Assembly: GCF_022171985.1 (NCBI RefSeq) | Contig: NZ_JAJVHF010000002.1 | Span: 186,001 to 250,000, forward strand | DNA length: 64,000 nt | Direction: 5' to 3' | DNA from: Huaxiibacter chinensis | Lineage (GTDB): Bacteria; Pseudomonadota; Gammaproteobacteria; Enterobacterales; Enterobacteriaceae | Shown here: one piece after another, positions 19,049-30,013 of the stretch | Position numbering within the stretch: the stretch's first letter is position 1 | Layout: each line of letters begins with the position of its first letter | The notes under the pieces: model-generated | Databases searched by the model: none | Told to the model about the DNA's origin: nothing | The model's input: the letters and a program-made list of their open reading frames with translations, nothing else | Position numbers and translations under genes: made by a program

Positions 19049-19062
19049 TGCAAATATTTGCA
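19049..19062. promoter_or_regulatory. Candidate LacI-family operator
   Basis: Perfect 14-bp palindrome TGCAAATATTTGCA, extended on both sides by T-run/A-run symmetry with one mismatch. It sits 28 bp before the LacI gene start in the divergent promoter gap, the usual place for an autoregulated LacI operator. The even-length AT core differs from the common CG-centred LacI/GalR sites. Confidence 0.5.
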
Positions 19063-19089
19063 AAAACTGAATGCGAGCGAGGTCACACT

Positions 19090-20148
19090 ATGCCGGGCAG
19101 ATTAAAAATGGAGGAAATAGCCGCACTGACGGGCTATTCCGTCAGCACGGTTTCACGGGTCCTGAGCGGGAAGTCCTATACCAGCGATAAGGCCCGCGAA
19201 GCGATTGTGCGCAGCGCGCGTGAACTGGGCGTGCTGGACTCAATGGCCAGCGGGCGGCTGTTAATCAATGGCATAGCGGTATTTGCCCCGGAAAGAACCT
19301 TTCAGGGGCGCGGGGATATTTTCTATTTAGAAGTGACCAAAGGCATTGCGGAAGCCAGCGCCCCACACAATGTCTGGATCAGTTATTGTGGTTTAGAAGA
19401 GCAGCGTGCCGACGTGAAATTATTTCTGGAAAAGGCCAGTCATAAGAATATTAACGCGATAATTATCATTGGAACGGATGATTCAACAATATTTAAGCTG
19501 GCGAGCACCCTGAATAAACCCTGCGTGCTGATTAATTCTATCGATCGGGAAATGGTTTTGGATTCCGTTTTGCCGGATCATCGGGCGATTGGTTTTACCG
19601 CCATGCGCTATCTGTTTGAGCAAGGGCATCGCCGCGTGCTCACCATGACCTGCCTGCGTCGTGAAACGCTGTATGCGCGTCTTGACGGTATTAAAGAGGC
19701 GTACCGCTATTTCCACGTACCCTTTGACCCGCTACACGACCTGCTGGTTACGGAGTGGTTTACGGCGGAGGAAGCCGAGCAATCTCTGGACGGGTGGCTC
19801 TCAAAGCATGACCGTTCGGTATGGCCGGATGTGATTTTTCCCAATAGCACCAGCATGACGGAAGGGGTGGTGAAAGCCCTCCAGCGTCACGGGCTGCGCG
19901 TACCGGAAGATGTCTCTATCATCACCACCGATTTTACCTGGAATCTGCAAAACCGGCTGGCGACGCCGGTCACGGGGGTGACGGTGCCCTGTCGCGAACT
20001 GGGCATCGAAGCGGTGCATCTGCTGCAAACGCGGCTTAACCGACCGCAGGCGCCGGTCTACAACCTGCTTTTGCAGGGGAAAGTGGTGGATTACGGCTCG
20101 GTGAGTAACGCCACGCGCCACGCGGCTCGCGTGGCGCTGGATCAATAA
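19090..20148 (+). CDS. LacI-family regulator of the oxidoreductase operon
   Basis: 352 residues. The N-terminal helix-turn-helix (MEEIAALTGYSVSTVSRVLSG) and the hinge-helix region are typical. The effector-binding part resembles a periplasmic-binding fold (YLEVTKGIAEASAPHNVWI ... INAIIIIGTDDSTI ... RRVLTMTCLRRETLYARLDGIKEAY). It is divergent from the four oxidoreductases, so it most likely represses them until a sugar-type inducer is present. A 30-residue tail after KVVDYGSVSNATRHA is unremarkable. The effector is unknown. Confidence 0.85.
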   Translation: MPGRLKMEEIAALTGYSVSTVSRVLSGKSYTSDKAREAIVRSARELGVLDSMASGRLLINGIAVFAPERTFQGRGDIFYLEVTKGIAEASAPHNVWISYCGLEEQRADVKLFLEKASHKNINAIIIIGTDDSTIFKLASTLNKPCVLINSIDREMVLDSVLPDHRAIGFTAMRYLFEQGHRRVLTMTCLRRETLYARLDGIKEAYRYFHVPFDPLHDLLVTEWFTAEEAEQSLDGWLSKHDRSVWPDVIFPNSTSMTEGVVKALQRHGLRVPEDVSIITTDFTWNLQNRLATPVTGVTVPCRELGIEAVHLLQTRLNRPQAPVYNLLLQGKVVDYGSVSNATRHAARVALDQ

Positions 20149-20790
20149 TTACGCCAGCTGCGGTGGCAGGCAGACGCCAATACCGCCGATGCCGCAATAG
20201 CCGTACGGATTTTTATGCAGATACTGCTGGTGGTCATCCTCGGCATAATAGAACGGTGTTGCCGTGGCGATTTCGGTGGTCACGGGGCGATCGTCGTTAG
20301 CGGCGTGCATCGCCTCCTGGAAACGTGCCAGGCTGGCGCGCGCGGCGGCGTCCTGTTCCGGCGTTAACGGGTAGATCGCGGAACGATACTGGGTACCGTG
20401 ATCGTTGCCCTGACGCATCCCCTGAGCCGGATCGTGGTTCTCCCAGAACACCTGCAGCAATTTCTCGTAGCTGATGACGGCGGGGTCATACACCACGCGC
20501 ACGGCTTCTGCGTGACCGGTTTCACCCGAGCACACTTCACGGTAGGTTGGGTTAGGCGTGTAACCGCCGGTGTAGCCGGCTGCGGTGCTGTAGACACCCG
20601 GTAATTGCCAGAACAGACGCTCCACGCCCCAGAAGCACCCCATCGCGAAGTAGGCGATTTCCATTCCCTCAGGAACGTGGGTCATCGAATGATCGTTAAC
20701 GGCGTGTAATGTGGCGACTGGCATTGGGGTGTTCCGTCCCGGCAGTGCATCTGCTTGAGATACAAGATGCTTTTTGTCGAATAAACTCAC
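20149..20790 (-). CDS. msrA: Peptide-methionine (S)-S-oxide reductase MsrA
   Basis: 213 residues, as in E. coli. It reduces methionine-S-sulfoxide in proteins in the cytoplasm. The catalytic motif GCFWGVE (about residue 51) contains the nucleophilic Cys; the C-terminal recycling cysteines lie in [11 protein letters not shown]. The stop abuts the LacI gene's stop (one base between), so the two are convergent without a separate terminator. It is divergent from tamA. Confidence 0.97.
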   Translation of the reverse strand: MSLFDKKHLVSQADALPGRNTPMPVATLHAVNDHSMTHVPEGMEIAYFAMGCFWGVERLFWQLPGVYSTAAGYTGGYTPNPTYREVCSGETGHAEAVRVVYDPAVISYEKLLQVFWENHDPAQGMRQGNDHGTQYRSAIYPLTPEQDAAARASLARFQEAMHAANDDRPVTTEIATATPFYYAEDDHQQYLHKNPYGYCGIGGIGVCLPPQLA

Positions 20791-21013
20791 GGTGGGGCCT
20801 CCCGGGCAGTGATGTTTCAGTTAAGGTTGTCACGAAGCGTTTAATTGAACACAATAAATGCGCTGAATGAGTCTAGATTTAAACATAAGAAATATTAGGG
20901 TACTTAACCAATTTTCAACCCGTCTTTTGGGTTTTGGGCTTTACGCCGTGAGACGCCGCGGAGCGGCACTTCAATTGCTTCCAGGGTGGAAACAAGGATA
21001 TTCAGGAGAAAAC

Positions 21014-22747
21014 GTGGCAAAGATCCGCCAGTTATGTTTGGTCAGTTTGTTGCTGACAAGCGGAGTCGCCAACGCGGCGAATGTCCGTTTGCAGGTTGAA
21101 GGGCTATCGGGGACGCTGGAAAAAAACGTGCGTGCACAGCTTTCAACCATTGAGAGCGATGAAGTGACGCCGGACCGGCGCTTTCGGGCGCGCGTGGATG
21201 ATGCTATCCGCGACGGGTTAAAAGCGCTCGGCTATTACGAACCTACCATAGATTTTGATTTACGCCCGCCCCCGGCGAAGGGGCGTCAGGTGCTCATTGC
21301 CCGCGTTTCACCCGGTAAGCCGGTACTGATTGGCGGCACCGATGTTGTGCTGCGCGGCGGCGCCCGTACCGATCGCGACTATCTGGATTTACTCGATACC
21401 CGCCCGAAGGTCGGTACCGTCCTGAATCATGGCGATTATGACCATTTCAAAAAAAGCCTGACCAGCGTTGCGCTGCGTAAAGGCTACTTTGATAGCCAGT
21501 TTACGAAAAGCCAGCTCGGCGTCGCGGTAGAGAGACGGCAGGCCTTCTGGGATATCGATTACGACAGCGGGCAGCGTTATCGTTTTGGTGATGTCACCTT
21601 TGAAGGGTCACAAATCCGCGATGAATATCTGCAAAATCTGGTGCCGTTTAAAGAGGGTGAATACTACCAGTCAAAAGACCTCGCAGAGCTGAACCGCCGC
21701 CTGTCCGCGACGGGATGGTTTAACTCGGTGGTTGTGGCGCCTCAGTTTGACCAGGCGCGCCAGACGAAGGTGTTGCCGCTGCATGGCGTCGTTACGCCGC
21801 GCACCGAGAACACCATTGAGACCGGGGTAGGGTATTCAACGGACGTCGGGCCACGCGTGAAAGCCACGTGGAAAAAACCGTGGATGAACTCCTACGGCCA
21901 CAGCCTGACGACCAGCGCCAGCCTCTCTGCGCCGGAACAGCAGCTCGATTTCAGCTATAAGATACCGTTGCTGAAAAACCCGCTTGAGCAGTATTACCTG
22001 GTGCAGGGCGGCTTTAAGCGTACCGATCTGAACGATACGGAGCAGGACTCCACCACGCTTGCCGTCTCGCGTTTCTGGGACCTCTCCAGCGGCTGGCAGC
22101 GTGCCATCAACCTGCGCTGGAGCCTTGACCACTTTACGCAGGCTAACGTCACCAACACCACCATGCTGCTTTATCCGGGCCTGATGATCAGCCGCACCCG
22201 CTCACGCGGCGGCCTGATGCCGGTATGGGGGGATTCACAGCGCTATTCAATCGACTACTCCAATACGGCCTGGGGATCGGACGTCGACTTCTCGGTGATA
22301 CAGGCGCAAAACGTCTGGATCCGCACCCTGTACGATAAGCATCGCTTCGTCATGCGCGGCAATCTTGGCTGGATTGAAACGGGCGATTTCGAGCGCGTGC
22401 CGCCGGATCTCCGCTTCTTTGCCGGGGGCGATCGCAGCATCCGTGGCTATAAATACAAATCCATCTCACCGGAAAACGAAAAAGGGCAACTGACGGGCGC
22501 GTCCAAGCTGGCGACCGGTTCGCTGGAATATCAGTACAACGTCAGCGGTAAATGGTGGGGAGCGATGTTTGTTGACGGCGGTGAGGCGGTTAACGATATC
22601 CGTAAGAGTGATTTCAAAACCGGTGCAGGTGTGGGCGTGCGCTGGCAATCGCCGGTCGGGCCTATCAAGCTTGATTTCGCCGTTCCGGTTGGGGACAAAG
22701 ACGAGCACGGTTTACAGTTTTATATCGGTCTGGGGCCTGAATTATGA
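21014..22747 (+). CDS. tamA: Outer-membrane translocation and assembly module protein TamA
   Basis: Omp85-family protein, the outer-membrane half of the TamA-TamB system for autotransporter assembly and envelope lipid transfer. The correct start is GTG 21014 with CAGGAG upstream: this gives 577 residues, the E. coli length, and a signal peptide ([19 protein letters not shown]). The open frame runs upstream to 20867 without a signal. Three POTRA domains (about 25-265) precede the 16-strand barrel, which contains the Omp85 lid-lock motif GGDRSIRGY and ends in LGPEL. It overlaps tamB by 4 bp. Confidence 0.95.
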   Translation: MAKIRQLCLVSLLLTSGVANAANVRLQVEGLSGTLEKNVRAQLSTIESDEVTPDRRFRARVDDAIRDGLKALGYYEPTIDFDLRPPPAKGRQVLIARVSPGKPVLIGGTDVVLRGGARTDRDYLDLLDTRPKVGTVLNHGDYDHFKKSLTSVALRKGYFDSQFTKSQLGVAVERRQAFWDIDYDSGQRYRFGDVTFEGSQIRDEYLQNLVPFKEGEYYQSKDLAELNRRLSATGWFNSVVVAPQFDQARQTKVLPLHGVVTPRTENTIETGVGYSTDVGPRVKATWKKPWMNSYGHSLTTSASLSAPEQQLDFSYKIPLLKNPLEQYYLVQGGFKRTDLNDTEQDSTTLAVSRFWDLSSGWQRAINLRWSLDHFTQANVTNTTMLLYPGLMISRTRSRGGLMPVWGDSQRYSIDYSNTAWGSDVDFSVIQAQNVWIRTLYDKHRFVMRGNLGWIETGDFERVPPDLRFFAGGDRSIRGYKYKSISPENEKGQLTGASKLATGSLEYQYNVSGKWWGAMFVDGGEAVNDIRKSDFKTGAGVGVRWQSPVGPIKLDFAVPVGDKDEHGLQFYIGLGPEL

Positions 22748-25700
22748 GTTTATGGAAGAAGATAAGCCTCGGCGTTCTGATTTTTATCGTGCTGCTGCTT
22801 GGCACGGTGGCGTTTCTGGTGGGGACAACCTCCGGTCTGCATCTGCTGTTTAATGCGGCGAACCGTTGGGTGCCGGGCCTGGAGATCGGCCAGGTCACGG
22901 GCGGCTGGCGCGATCTACGGCTGAAGAATATCCGCTACGAACAGCCAGGCGTAGCCGTCAATGCCGGTGAGTTTCATCTGGCGGTGAAGCTGGGTTGTTT
23001 GCGTGACAGCAAGCTTTGCGTCAACGATCTGTCGCTAAAAGACGTGAACGTGGCGATAGACTCGAAAAAAATGCCTAAGTCTGCCCCGGTGGAAGAGGAG
23101 GACAGCGGTCCGCTGAATCTTTCCACGCCGTATCCGATCGCCCTTTACCGGGTGGCGCTGGACAATGTGAATATTAAAATTGACGACACCACCGTGTCGG
23201 TCATGGATTTCACTTCGGGTCTGCGCTGGCAGGAAAAGAATCTGACCCTGACGCCGACCTCGCTTCAGGGGCTGCTTATCGCCCTGCCTAAAGTGGCGAA
23301 AGTGGCGCAGGAAGAGATTGTCGAGCCAAAAATTCAGAATCCGCAGCCGGATGAAAAACCGCTGGGCGAAACGCTCAAAGATCTCTTCTCAAAACCGGTT
23401 CTGCCGGAGATGACCGACGTCCATCTGCCGTTGAATCTCAATATTGAATCCTTTAAAGGCGAACAATTACGCCTGACCGGCGATACCGATCTGACGGTCT
23501 TCAACATGCTGGTCAAAGTCAGCAGCATCGACGGCAACATGAAGCTCGATGCGCTGGATATCGACACCAACCAGGGCTCGCTGAATGCGTCGGGCAATGC
23601 CCTTCTGCGCGATAACTGGCCGGTAGACCTCACGCTGAACAGCACGCTCAACATCGACCCGCTGAAAGGCGAGAAAGTGAAGATGAAGGTGGGCGGTGCG
23701 CTGCGCGAAAAACTGGCGTTCGGCATTAATTTGTCGGGCCCGGTGGACATGGTACTGCGCGGGCAGACTCAGCTTGCCGAAGCGGGATTGCCGCTGAACA
23801 TTGAAGTGGTGAGCCAGCAGCTCTACTGGCCGTTTACCGGTGAAAAACAGTTCCAGGCCGACGACCTCAAGCTCAAGCTGACCGGCAAAATGACCGACTA
23901 TACGCTGTCATTCCGTACGTCCGTGAAGGGGCACGACCTCCCCTCTGCCGACATTACGCTGGATGCAAAGGGTAACGAACGGCAGATCAACCTCGATAAG
24001 CTGACCGTTGCGGCGCTCGAAGGGAAAACCGAACTGACCGCGCTGCTCGACTGGCAGCAGGCGATCAGCTGGCGCGGCGAGCTGAAGCTCACGGGGATAA
24101 ACACGGCGAAAGAGGTGCCTGACTGGCCGTCAAAACTGGATGGTCTGATCAAAACGCGCGGCAGTCTGTACGGCGGAAGCTGGCAGATGGAGGTGCCAGA
24201 GATCAAAATCACCGGCAATGTGAAGCAGAACAAGGTGCTGGTCGAAGGGGCAGTGCGGGGCAATAGCTATCTCCAGTGGATTATCCCCAAGCTGCACGTC
24301 GCGCTGGGGCGTAACACCGCAGATATCAAAGGTGAGCTGGGGGTGAAGGATCTCGATCTGGATGCCACCATTGACGCACCAAACCTCGACAATGCGCTTC
24401 CGGGGCTGGGTGGCACGGCGAAAGGGCTAGTAAAAGTACGCGGCACGGTTGAGGCCCCGCAGCTCCTGGCGGATATCACCGCGAACGGGCTGCGCTGGCA
24501 GGAACTTTCCATTGCCCGCGTGCGGGTGCAGGGCGATGTAAAATCCACCGACCAGATCGGCGGCACGCTCAACCTGCGCGTGGAACGTCTCTCGCAGCCG
24601 GACGTGAACATCAATCTGGTGACCCTGGAGGCCAAAGGCAACGAGAAGCAGCACGATCTGCAATTGCGCGTGCAGGGCGAGCCGGTCTCCGGACAACTGC
24701 ATCTGACGGGCAGCTTCGATCGCAAGGAGACGCGCTGGAAAGGGACGCTGGATAATACTCGCTTCTCCACCCCTGTGGGGCCGCTAACGCTCTCTCGCGC
24801 GATTGCGCTTGATTACCGTAACGCCGAACAGAAGATCAGCATTGGGCCGCACTGCTGGACCAACCCCAATGCCGAACTCTGCGTGCCGCAGACGATTGAT
24901 GCCGGGGCAGAAGGCCGGGCGGTAGTGAATCTTAATCGATTCGATCTGGCCATGTTGAAGCCCTTTATGCCTGAGACGACTCAGGCAAGCGGGATATTCA
25001 GTGGCAAAGCCGACGTGGCCTGGGACACCACCAAAGAAGGCCTGCCGCAGGGCAGCGTGACTCTTGCCGGACGGAACGTGAAGGTGACGCAGGTGGTGAA
25101 TGATGCGCCGTTACCGGTGGCATTCGACACCCTGAACCTGAAAGCGGATCTTCACGACAACCGCGCCGAACTGGGCTGGCTGATTCGCCTGACCAATAAC
25201 GGGCAGATCGACGGGCAGGTCCAAATTACCGACCCGCAAGGGCGGCGAAATCTGGGCGGTAACGTAAATATCCGCAATATGAACCTTGCCATGGTGAACC
25301 CTATCTTCGAACGGGGTGAAAAGGCCGCCGGGATGGTCAGCGCCAACCTGCGCCTGGGCGGGAATGCCCAAAGCCCGCAGCTCTTCGGTCAGCTACAGCT
25401 GAACGGCGTGGATATTGACGGTAACTTTATGCCGTTTGATATGCAGCCAAGCCAGCTATCGATGAACTTCAATGGCACCCGGTCGACGCTGGCAGGCGTG
25501 GTTCGCACGCAGCAAGGGGAAATTAACCTGAGCGGTGATGCCGACTGGAGCCAGATTGATAACTGGCGTGCGCGCGTCGCGGCGAAAGGGAGCCGGGTAC
25601 GTATCACCGTTCCTCCGATGGTGCGCCTGGACGTGTCGCCGGACGTCGTATTTGAAGCCACGCCAAGCCTCTTTACGCTGGATGGCCGGGTGGATGTACC

Positions 25701-26520
25701 CTGGGCGCGTATTGTGGTGCATGAAGTGCCGGAAAGCGCGGTGGGGGTCTCCAGCGATGAAGTCCTGCTCGACAATACTCTCAAACCTGTCGAACAGAAG
25801 AGCGCCGGTATCCCGATTAACAGTAATCTGATCGTGCACGTCGGCAACAATGTCCGCCTTGATGCGTTTGGCCTGAAAGCGAGGCTGACCGGCGATCTGA
25901 AAGTGGCGCAGGATAAACAGGGGCTGGGCCTTAACGGACAAATTAATATCCCGGAAGGGCGTTTCCACGCCTACGGCCAGGATTTAATTGTGCGTAAAGG
26001 TGAGTTGCTCTTCTCGGGCCCGCCGGATCAACCGCTGCTGAACATCGAGGCGATCCGCAATCCAGAGGCGACCGAAAACGATGTGATCGCGGGGGTTCGC
26101 GTAACGGGCAACGCCGACGAGCCGAAAGCCGAAATCTTCTCCGATCCGGCCATGTCGCAACAGGAGGCGCTCTCTTATCTGCTGCGCGGGCAGGGCCTGG
26201 ACAGCCAGCAGAGTGACAGTGCTGCGATGACGTCGATGTTAGTGGGCCTGGGGGTTGCACAAAGTGGTCAGGTTGTGGGTAAAATCGGCGAGACGTTTGG
26301 CGTCAGCAATCTGGCACTGGATACCCAGGGCGTCGGTGACTCCTCTCAGGTGGTGGTCAGCGGTTATGTCCTGCCTGGGTTGCAGGTGAAATACGGTGTG
26401 GGGATCTTTGACTCACTAGCCACACTCACGTTACGCTACCGTCTGATGCCTAAGCTATATCTGGAAGCGGTGTCTGGCATAGATCAGGCACTCGATGTGC
26501 TCTATCAGTTTGAGTTCTAG
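22744..26520 (+). CDS. tamB: Translocation and assembly module protein TamB
   Basis: 1258 residues. An N-terminal signal anchor ([21 protein letters not shown]) holds it in the inner membrane. The long periplasmic part is rich in beta strands forming the AsmA-like groove that spans the periplasm, and the C-terminal TamB domain (about 920-1258) ends in a beta-signal (DVLYQFEF) that contacts TamA. It starts with ATGA overlapping the tamA stop, so the two are translationally coupled. It functions with TamA in envelope assembly and phospholipid transport. There is no sign of damage in 3.8 kb. Confidence 0.96.
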   Translation: MSLWKKISLGVLIFIVLLLGTVAFLVGTTSGLHLLFNAANRWVPGLEIGQVTGGWRDLRLKNIRYEQPGVAVNAGEFHLAVKLGCLRDSKLCVNDLSLKDVNVAIDSKKMPKSAPVEEEDSGPLNLSTPYPIALYRVALDNVNIKIDDTTVSVMDFTSGLRWQEKNLTLTPTSLQGLLIALPKVAKVAQEEIVEPKIQNPQPDEKPLGETLKDLFSKPVLPEMTDVHLPLNLNIESFKGEQLRLTGDTDLTVFNMLVKVSSIDGNMKLDALDIDTNQGSLNASGNALLRDNWPVDLTLNSTLNIDPLKGEKVKMKVGGALREKLAFGINLSGPVDMVLRGQTQLAEAGLPLNIEVVSQQLYWPFTGEKQFQADDLKLKLTGKMTDYTLSFRTSVKGHDLPSADITLDAKGNERQINLDKLTVAALEGKTELTALLDWQQAISWRGELKLTGINTAKEVPDWPSKLDGLIKTRGSLYGGSWQMEVPEIKITGNVKQNKVLVEGAVRGNSYLQWIIPKLHVALGRNTADIKGELGVKDLDLDATIDAPNLDNALPGLGGTAKGLVKVRGTVEAPQLLADITANGLRWQELSIARVRVQGDVKSTDQIGGTLNLRVERLSQPDVNINLVTLEAKGNEKQHDLQLRVQGEPVSGQLHLTGSFDRKETRWKGTLDNTRFSTPVGPLTLSRAIALDYRNAEQKISIGPHCWTNPNAELCVPQTIDAGAEGRAVVNLNRFDLAMLKPFMPETTQASGIFSGKADVAWDTTKEGLPQGSVTLAGRNVKVTQVVNDAPLPVAFDTLNLKADLHDNRAELGWLIRLTNNGQIDGQVQITDPQGRRNLGGNVNIRNMNLAMVNPIFERGEKAAGMVSANLRLGGNAQSPQLFGQLQLNGVDIDGNFMPFDMQPSQLSMNFNGTRSTLAGVVRTQQGEINLSGDADWSQIDNWRARVAAKGSRVRITVPPMVRLDVSPDVVFEATPSLFTLDGRVDVPWARIVVHEVPESAVGVSSDEVLLDNTLKPVEQKSAGIPINSNLIVHVGNNVRLDAFGLKARLTGDLKVAQDKQGLGLNGQINIPEGRFHAYGQDLIVRKGELLFSGPPDQPLLNIEAIRNPEATENDVIAGVRVTGNADEPKAEIFSDPAMSQQEALSYLLRGQGLDSQQSDSAAMTSMLVGLGVAQSGQVVGKIGETFGVSNLALDTQGVGDSSQVVVSGYVLPGLQVKYGVGIFDSLATLTLRYRLMPKLYLEAVSGIDQALDVLYQFEF

Positions 26521-26522
26521 CA

Positions 26523-26867
26523 ATGCGAATATTTGTCTACGGTAGTTTACGAACTAAGCAGGGCAACAGTCACTGGATGACGAACGCCCAGTTGATGGGT
26601 AATTACAATATTGAGAACTACCAGTTGTACAGTCTGGGCCACTATCCAGGCGCGGTTCCGGGGAACGGAACGGTACAAGGTGAAGTTTATCGTATTGATA
26701 ATGCCACGCTTGCCGAACTGGATGCCTTGCGCACCCGGGGCGGTGAATACGCACGTCAGTTGATTCAGACGCCCTACGGGAGCGCCTGGATGTATGTCTA
26801 CCAGCGTCCGGTCGACGGATTGAAGCGGATTGAAAGCGGTAACTGGTTAGACAGAGACCAGTACTGA
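26523..26867 (+). CDS. ytfP: Gamma-glutamylcyclotransferase-like protein YtfP
   Basis: 114 residues, usual size. It has the GGCT-fold opening VYGSLR and the conserved acidic site in LAELDALR. The family includes enzymes that cyclise gamma-glutamyl groups, but the E. coli member has no proven substrate. It starts two bases after the tamB stop and so is the third gene of the tamA-tamB-ytfP operon. A strong terminator follows immediately. Confidence 0.9.
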   Translation: MRIFVYGSLRTKQGNSHWMTNAQLMGNYNIENYQLYSLGHYPGAVPGNGTVQGEVYRIDNATLAELDALRTRGGEYARQLIQTPYGSAWMYVYQRPVDGLKRIESGNWLDRDQY

Positions 26868-26871
26868 TATG

Positions 26872-26903
26872 AACAACGCCACCTTCGGGTGGCGTTGTTT
26901 TTT
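26872..26903 (+). terminator. Terminator of the tamAB-ytfP operon
   Basis: AACAACGCCACC (26872-26883), a TTCG loop, GGTGGCGTTGTT (26888-26899), then a T-run. A very strong intrinsic terminator. With A-rich sequence limited on the other side, it mainly serves the plus strand. Confidence 0.95.
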
Positions 26904-26936
26904 GTGCGAAGGCCTGTCATCTGCCGGGGAGGACAG

Positions 26937-28904
26937 TCAGGGGGCTTTTAACAAGGCAGGAATCTCGTTCTGGTGTACCCCGTTTTTGATCGCCCCGGCG
27001 ACAGAGGGCTGCGGTTTACTGAACAGATAGCCCTGGACTAAATCGCAGCCCAGCGCCTGAAGGCTTTCCAGCTGCTCCTGTGTTTCCACACCTTCTGCAA
27101 CCGTCTTCATACTGAGGGATTTTGCCATGCCGGTGATGAGTCTGATGATATTCAGGGCATCTTCCTGCGTCGAAATCGAATGCACGAAGGATTTGTCGAT
27201 TTTGATTTTATCGAAGGCAAGGCGGCTCAGTCGGGAAAGCGAAGAGTATCCTGTACCAAAATCGTCGATGGAAATTTTTACGCCCAGCGCTCTGAGCTTA
27301 TTCAGGGTGTTCATCGGCGTATCGTTATCACTGAAGAGTGACGATTCAGTCACTTCCAGCTCAAGTCGGTCTGCCGACAGCCCTGTTTCTTTCAGAATTG
27401 ACAGAACGACTCCTGCAAAGGCTTTATTGCTTAGCTGAACAGGGGAGACGTTCACTGAAATTTTAACCGGAACCGCCCAGGATGCGGCTTCCCGGCAGGC
27501 CATTTCCAGAACAGATTTCCCCATCTCGCTAATCATTCCGGTTTTTTCAGCAACGGGAATAAAGCTGTCAGGCGATAAAAGGCCCTTACGCGGATGCATC
27601 CAGCGAATAAGGGCTTCATAGCTGTAAATTTCCCGACTGTACGAATCAACAATCGGTTGGTAATAAACCACAAACTCCTTATTCATTATCGCCAGTGCCA
27701 TGTCGTGCTCAAGCGTTCTGCTTTCCTGCAGCTTATCTAACATTCGCTGGCGGAAGACTTTAATCTTACCCGCGCCCTCATTTTTGGCTTCATAAAGGGC
27801 CAGATCGGCAAATTTGTACAGATAGTCGGAGCGGCGTTCGCAGTCTGAGTTAACGATACCCACACAGGAGGTTATGTTAATAATTGTGCTATAAATCGTG
27901 TAGGGCTGATTAATACACTCACATATGGTTTTCGCAAGGGCGACAGCGTTGCTTTCTGACAGATCGCTCGCGAGTAATGCAAACTCATCGCCCCCTAAGC
28001 GATAAAGCGTATCCGGAGGGAGATTCACCGATCTCAGACGCTGAGATATTTGCCGCAATAACATATCACCGGCATCATGCCCATAGGTATCATTGACCTC
28101 TTTGAACCTGTCTAAATCAAATAGCATCACGGTGACAGAGCTATTATTGCTTTCTGCCACCTGAATAAGGTTATTAAGATTATCCCAGAAAAACAGCCTG
28201 TTACTCATCTTTGTTAAGGGATCATGATAAACGTCATACTCCAGTTTTGTATTCTGGATTTGAAGTTTTTCTTTTGATTCCTGGAGCTCTTCAGCAAGAC
28301 TTTTAACCTGAAGATGCGCCTTCAGAATATTTCTGTTTTGATAAAAAATCAGCACGCCCAGTATCGCACTCAGTATGATGAGCAGCACGGACGTTGCTGA
28401 GTAGATCGCGTACAACGTCTGAATTTTACCGTTGGCGTTGTTGATCAGGTTGATATCTTTGTCTAATGCGCCGGAGGAAAGGCCGCTGAGTGGCGCATCA
28501 AGTGAATACATGACTTTCAGATAATCCTGGATTTCTGAACGCGTCATTTTCTCCAGATGCGTATCCAGATAATTAAGCGTGTCTTCGAGTTTTACAGCCA
28601 GTTCATGAAGGGATTTATTGCTGTTTATATATTGCCCTAAATCACCTTGTTTCAAAAGATCGCTCTGGCTGAGCATAATGTCGAGGTGGAGACGCACATC
28701 ATCGACTTTCATCGTCTCATCGATAGTGTAAAGACCAAGCCATGATTCGAAACGATAATAGGCCGAAACCAGCTGTCCAGCGGACCATGAACTGGCGTAG
28801 TGCGTCAGTTTCTGCAATTCTTGCTGCCTTTCATGCACAAGAAAAGAGATATATCCGGTAGATATAAACAGGGAAAAGATGATGCCAGCCAGTATTCTGT
28901 TCAT
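26937..28904 (-). CDS. Membrane-bound GGDEF-EAL cyclic-di-GMP enzyme
   Basis: 655 residues. TM1 (about 5-22), a periplasmic helical sensor domain (about 25-165), TM2 (about 167-188), a short coiled coil (about 200-220), GGDEF (about 225-385), EAL (about 395-645). The cyclase motif is intact (RLGGDEFALL). The phosphodiesterase has YEALIRW, DDFGTGYSSL, KIDKSFV and EGVET, so both activities could work; the balance cannot be read. It follows the SUOX-fold gene by 17 bp and is probably co-transcribed, which suggests that the secreted partner feeds the periplasmic sensor. The pair sits between ytfP and ppa, where E. coli K-12 has a toxin-antitoxin pair. Confidence 0.88.
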   Translation of the reverse strand: MNRILAGIIFSLFISTGYISFLVHERQQELQKLTHYASSWSAGQLVSAYYRFESWLGLYTIDETMKVDDVRLHLDIMLSQSDLLKQGDLGQYINSNKSLHELAVKLEDTLNYLDTHLEKMTRSEIQDYLKVMYSLDAPLSGLSSGALDKDINLINNANGKIQTLYAIYSATSVLLIILSAILGVLIFYQNRNILKAHLQVKSLAEELQESKEKLQIQNTKLEYDVYHDPLTKMSNRLFFWDNLNNLIQVAESNNSSVTVMLFDLDRFKEVNDTYGHDAGDMLLRQISQRLRSVNLPPDTLYRLGGDEFALLASDLSESNAVALAKTICECINQPYTIYSTIINITSCVGIVNSDCERRSDYLYKFADLALYEAKNEGAGKIKVFRQRMLDKLQESRTLEHDMALAIMNKEFVVYYQPIVDSYSREIYSYEALIRWMHPRKGLLSPDSFIPVAEKTGMISEMGKSVLEMACREAASWAVPVKISVNVSPVQLSNKAFAGVVLSILKETGLSADRLELEVTESSLFSDNDTPMNTLNKLRALGVKISIDDFGTGYSSLSRLSRLAFDKIKIDKSFVHSISTQEDALNIIRLITGMAKSLSMKTVAEGVETQEQLESLQALGCDLVQGYLFSKPQPSVAGAIKNGVHQNEIPALLKAP

Positions 28905-28921
28905 GTTGATCTTCTGAAGCC

Positions 28922-29416
28922 TTACTCAATGCTCATTCTGCTGACCTGCCAGGCTGACCTTGAGTAATAGACCTGATTATTCAGCTCAGGTTTACTGTCA
29001 TAAGGATACACGATGAAGAGCGGGCCCTTGTCGCGAACACGCATGTATTCACCATTGATTTTTAAGGCCAGAATCACATTGTATTTGTTGAAATCGCTGA
29101 GAGGGATAACGGTGGTGTAGTCATTGAGCGCAGTAACCTTGACGATAGAACCTTTCGCCCCGACGTAATCCATCAGCTTTTTCATCGGAATGCCCGTAAA
29201 GGTTGTGCGCCCATTATACCAGGGGGAGGCGGTCTGGAAACTCTCCAGCCCCAGCTTCTCCAGGCTGGCAACGTCGAAGACGGCTTTTCCCTCTTCATTC
29301 GTATTTTTAATATTACCGGACAGTGTTAAAAAGACCTTCCCGGTCGGTTTGGGGAGCTCTGCAGCCAAAGCGTGCGTGGAGATGACCAGGCTTAACAACA
29401 TGACAAATAATCGCAT
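28922..29416 (-). CDS. Secreted SUOX-fold (oxidoreductase molybdopterin-binding) protein without cysteine
   Basis: 164 residues from ATG 29416 (AGGTGG lies five bases upstream; a GTG at 29425 is less likely). The N-terminal signal peptide ends about THALA. The rest resembles the molybdopterin-binding domain of sulfite-oxidase-like proteins: GIPMKKLMDYVGAKG, VIPLSDF, LALKINGEYMRVRDKGPLFIVYPYD, and an end close to WQVSRMSIE. No cysteine occurs anywhere, so the Mo-ligating Cys of true oxidoreductases is absent and the protein is more likely a ligand-binding or sensory partner. It lies directly upstream of the GGDEF-EAL gene. Confidence 0.75.
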   Translation of the reverse strand: MRLFVMLLSLVISTHALAAELPKPTGKVFLTLSGNIKNTNEEGKAVFDVASLEKLGLESFQTASPWYNGRTTFTGIPMKKLMDYVGAKGSIVKVTALNDYTTVIPLSDFNKYNVILALKINGEYMRVRDKGPLFIVYPYDSKPELNNQVYYSRSAWQVSRMSIE

Positions 29417-29986
29417 TCTTACCACCTATCTACCGAATATAAAATAATTATAATTTAGTTATAAAGTTATTTATACATGCTGCCTGATGAATAACAATGC
29501 ATTAAGATAAATTATAATTTAATGCATAAAAATCAAGTGGTTATGATATTTTTTTTGTGGTGTTTTATAATCAAAGCTGGTCATGTTATTTAGGCTACGC
29601 TCTGGTTTACTCTGCCTGTACAAACCATAAGCTATATGTTTAGTAAGCGCAAATAAGTCCATGCAAATCTTAAGGTTTAAGGGGCGGGATGCACAGAGCA
29701 TCATTATCATGAAGGGAGAGGGGATTGTTGCATCACGCAAATGTGCGTCTGGCTACTGGCCAAACACGTAAGCTATTCAGCCCAACCCCCGCCGGGTAAC
29801 GCAGACGCCACGCCCTTCAGGGCTTTAGAAGAAGCGACCCCAAACCAGGCTGTTTGTCAGACCGGAATTGCAGAGTTCGACGACCTGTTATCAGCAGGAC
29901 AACGCTCGCAATGACTTTTTTTTATCAGACCGGTTTATCAGCGGTATTGTTGATTAATTCATAAAAAATCATATGCTAGCATTTTA
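29417..29986. other. AT-rich 570-bp gap without a convincing gene
   Basis: Very AT-rich near both ends (29430-29620 and 29920-29986), with a more GC-rich middle (29740-29910). The only open frame of note (29519-29740, minus) has no ribosome site and no recognisable sequence. The composition and location next to a chloramphenicol acetyltransferase gene suggest imported DNA. Possible -35/-10 hexamers TTGATT (29950-29955) and TATGCT (29972-29977), 16 bp apart, could serve the downstream gene. I see no RNA gene or insertion sequence. Confidence 0.5.
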
Positions 29987-30013
29987 GTGATGATCGCGAA
30001 TGAAAGGTTAAAA

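Noticed and set aside
29519-29740. 73-codon minus frame in the AT-rich gap
   Set aside because: No ribosome site, no family resemblance and no signal or membrane features that would support a gene.
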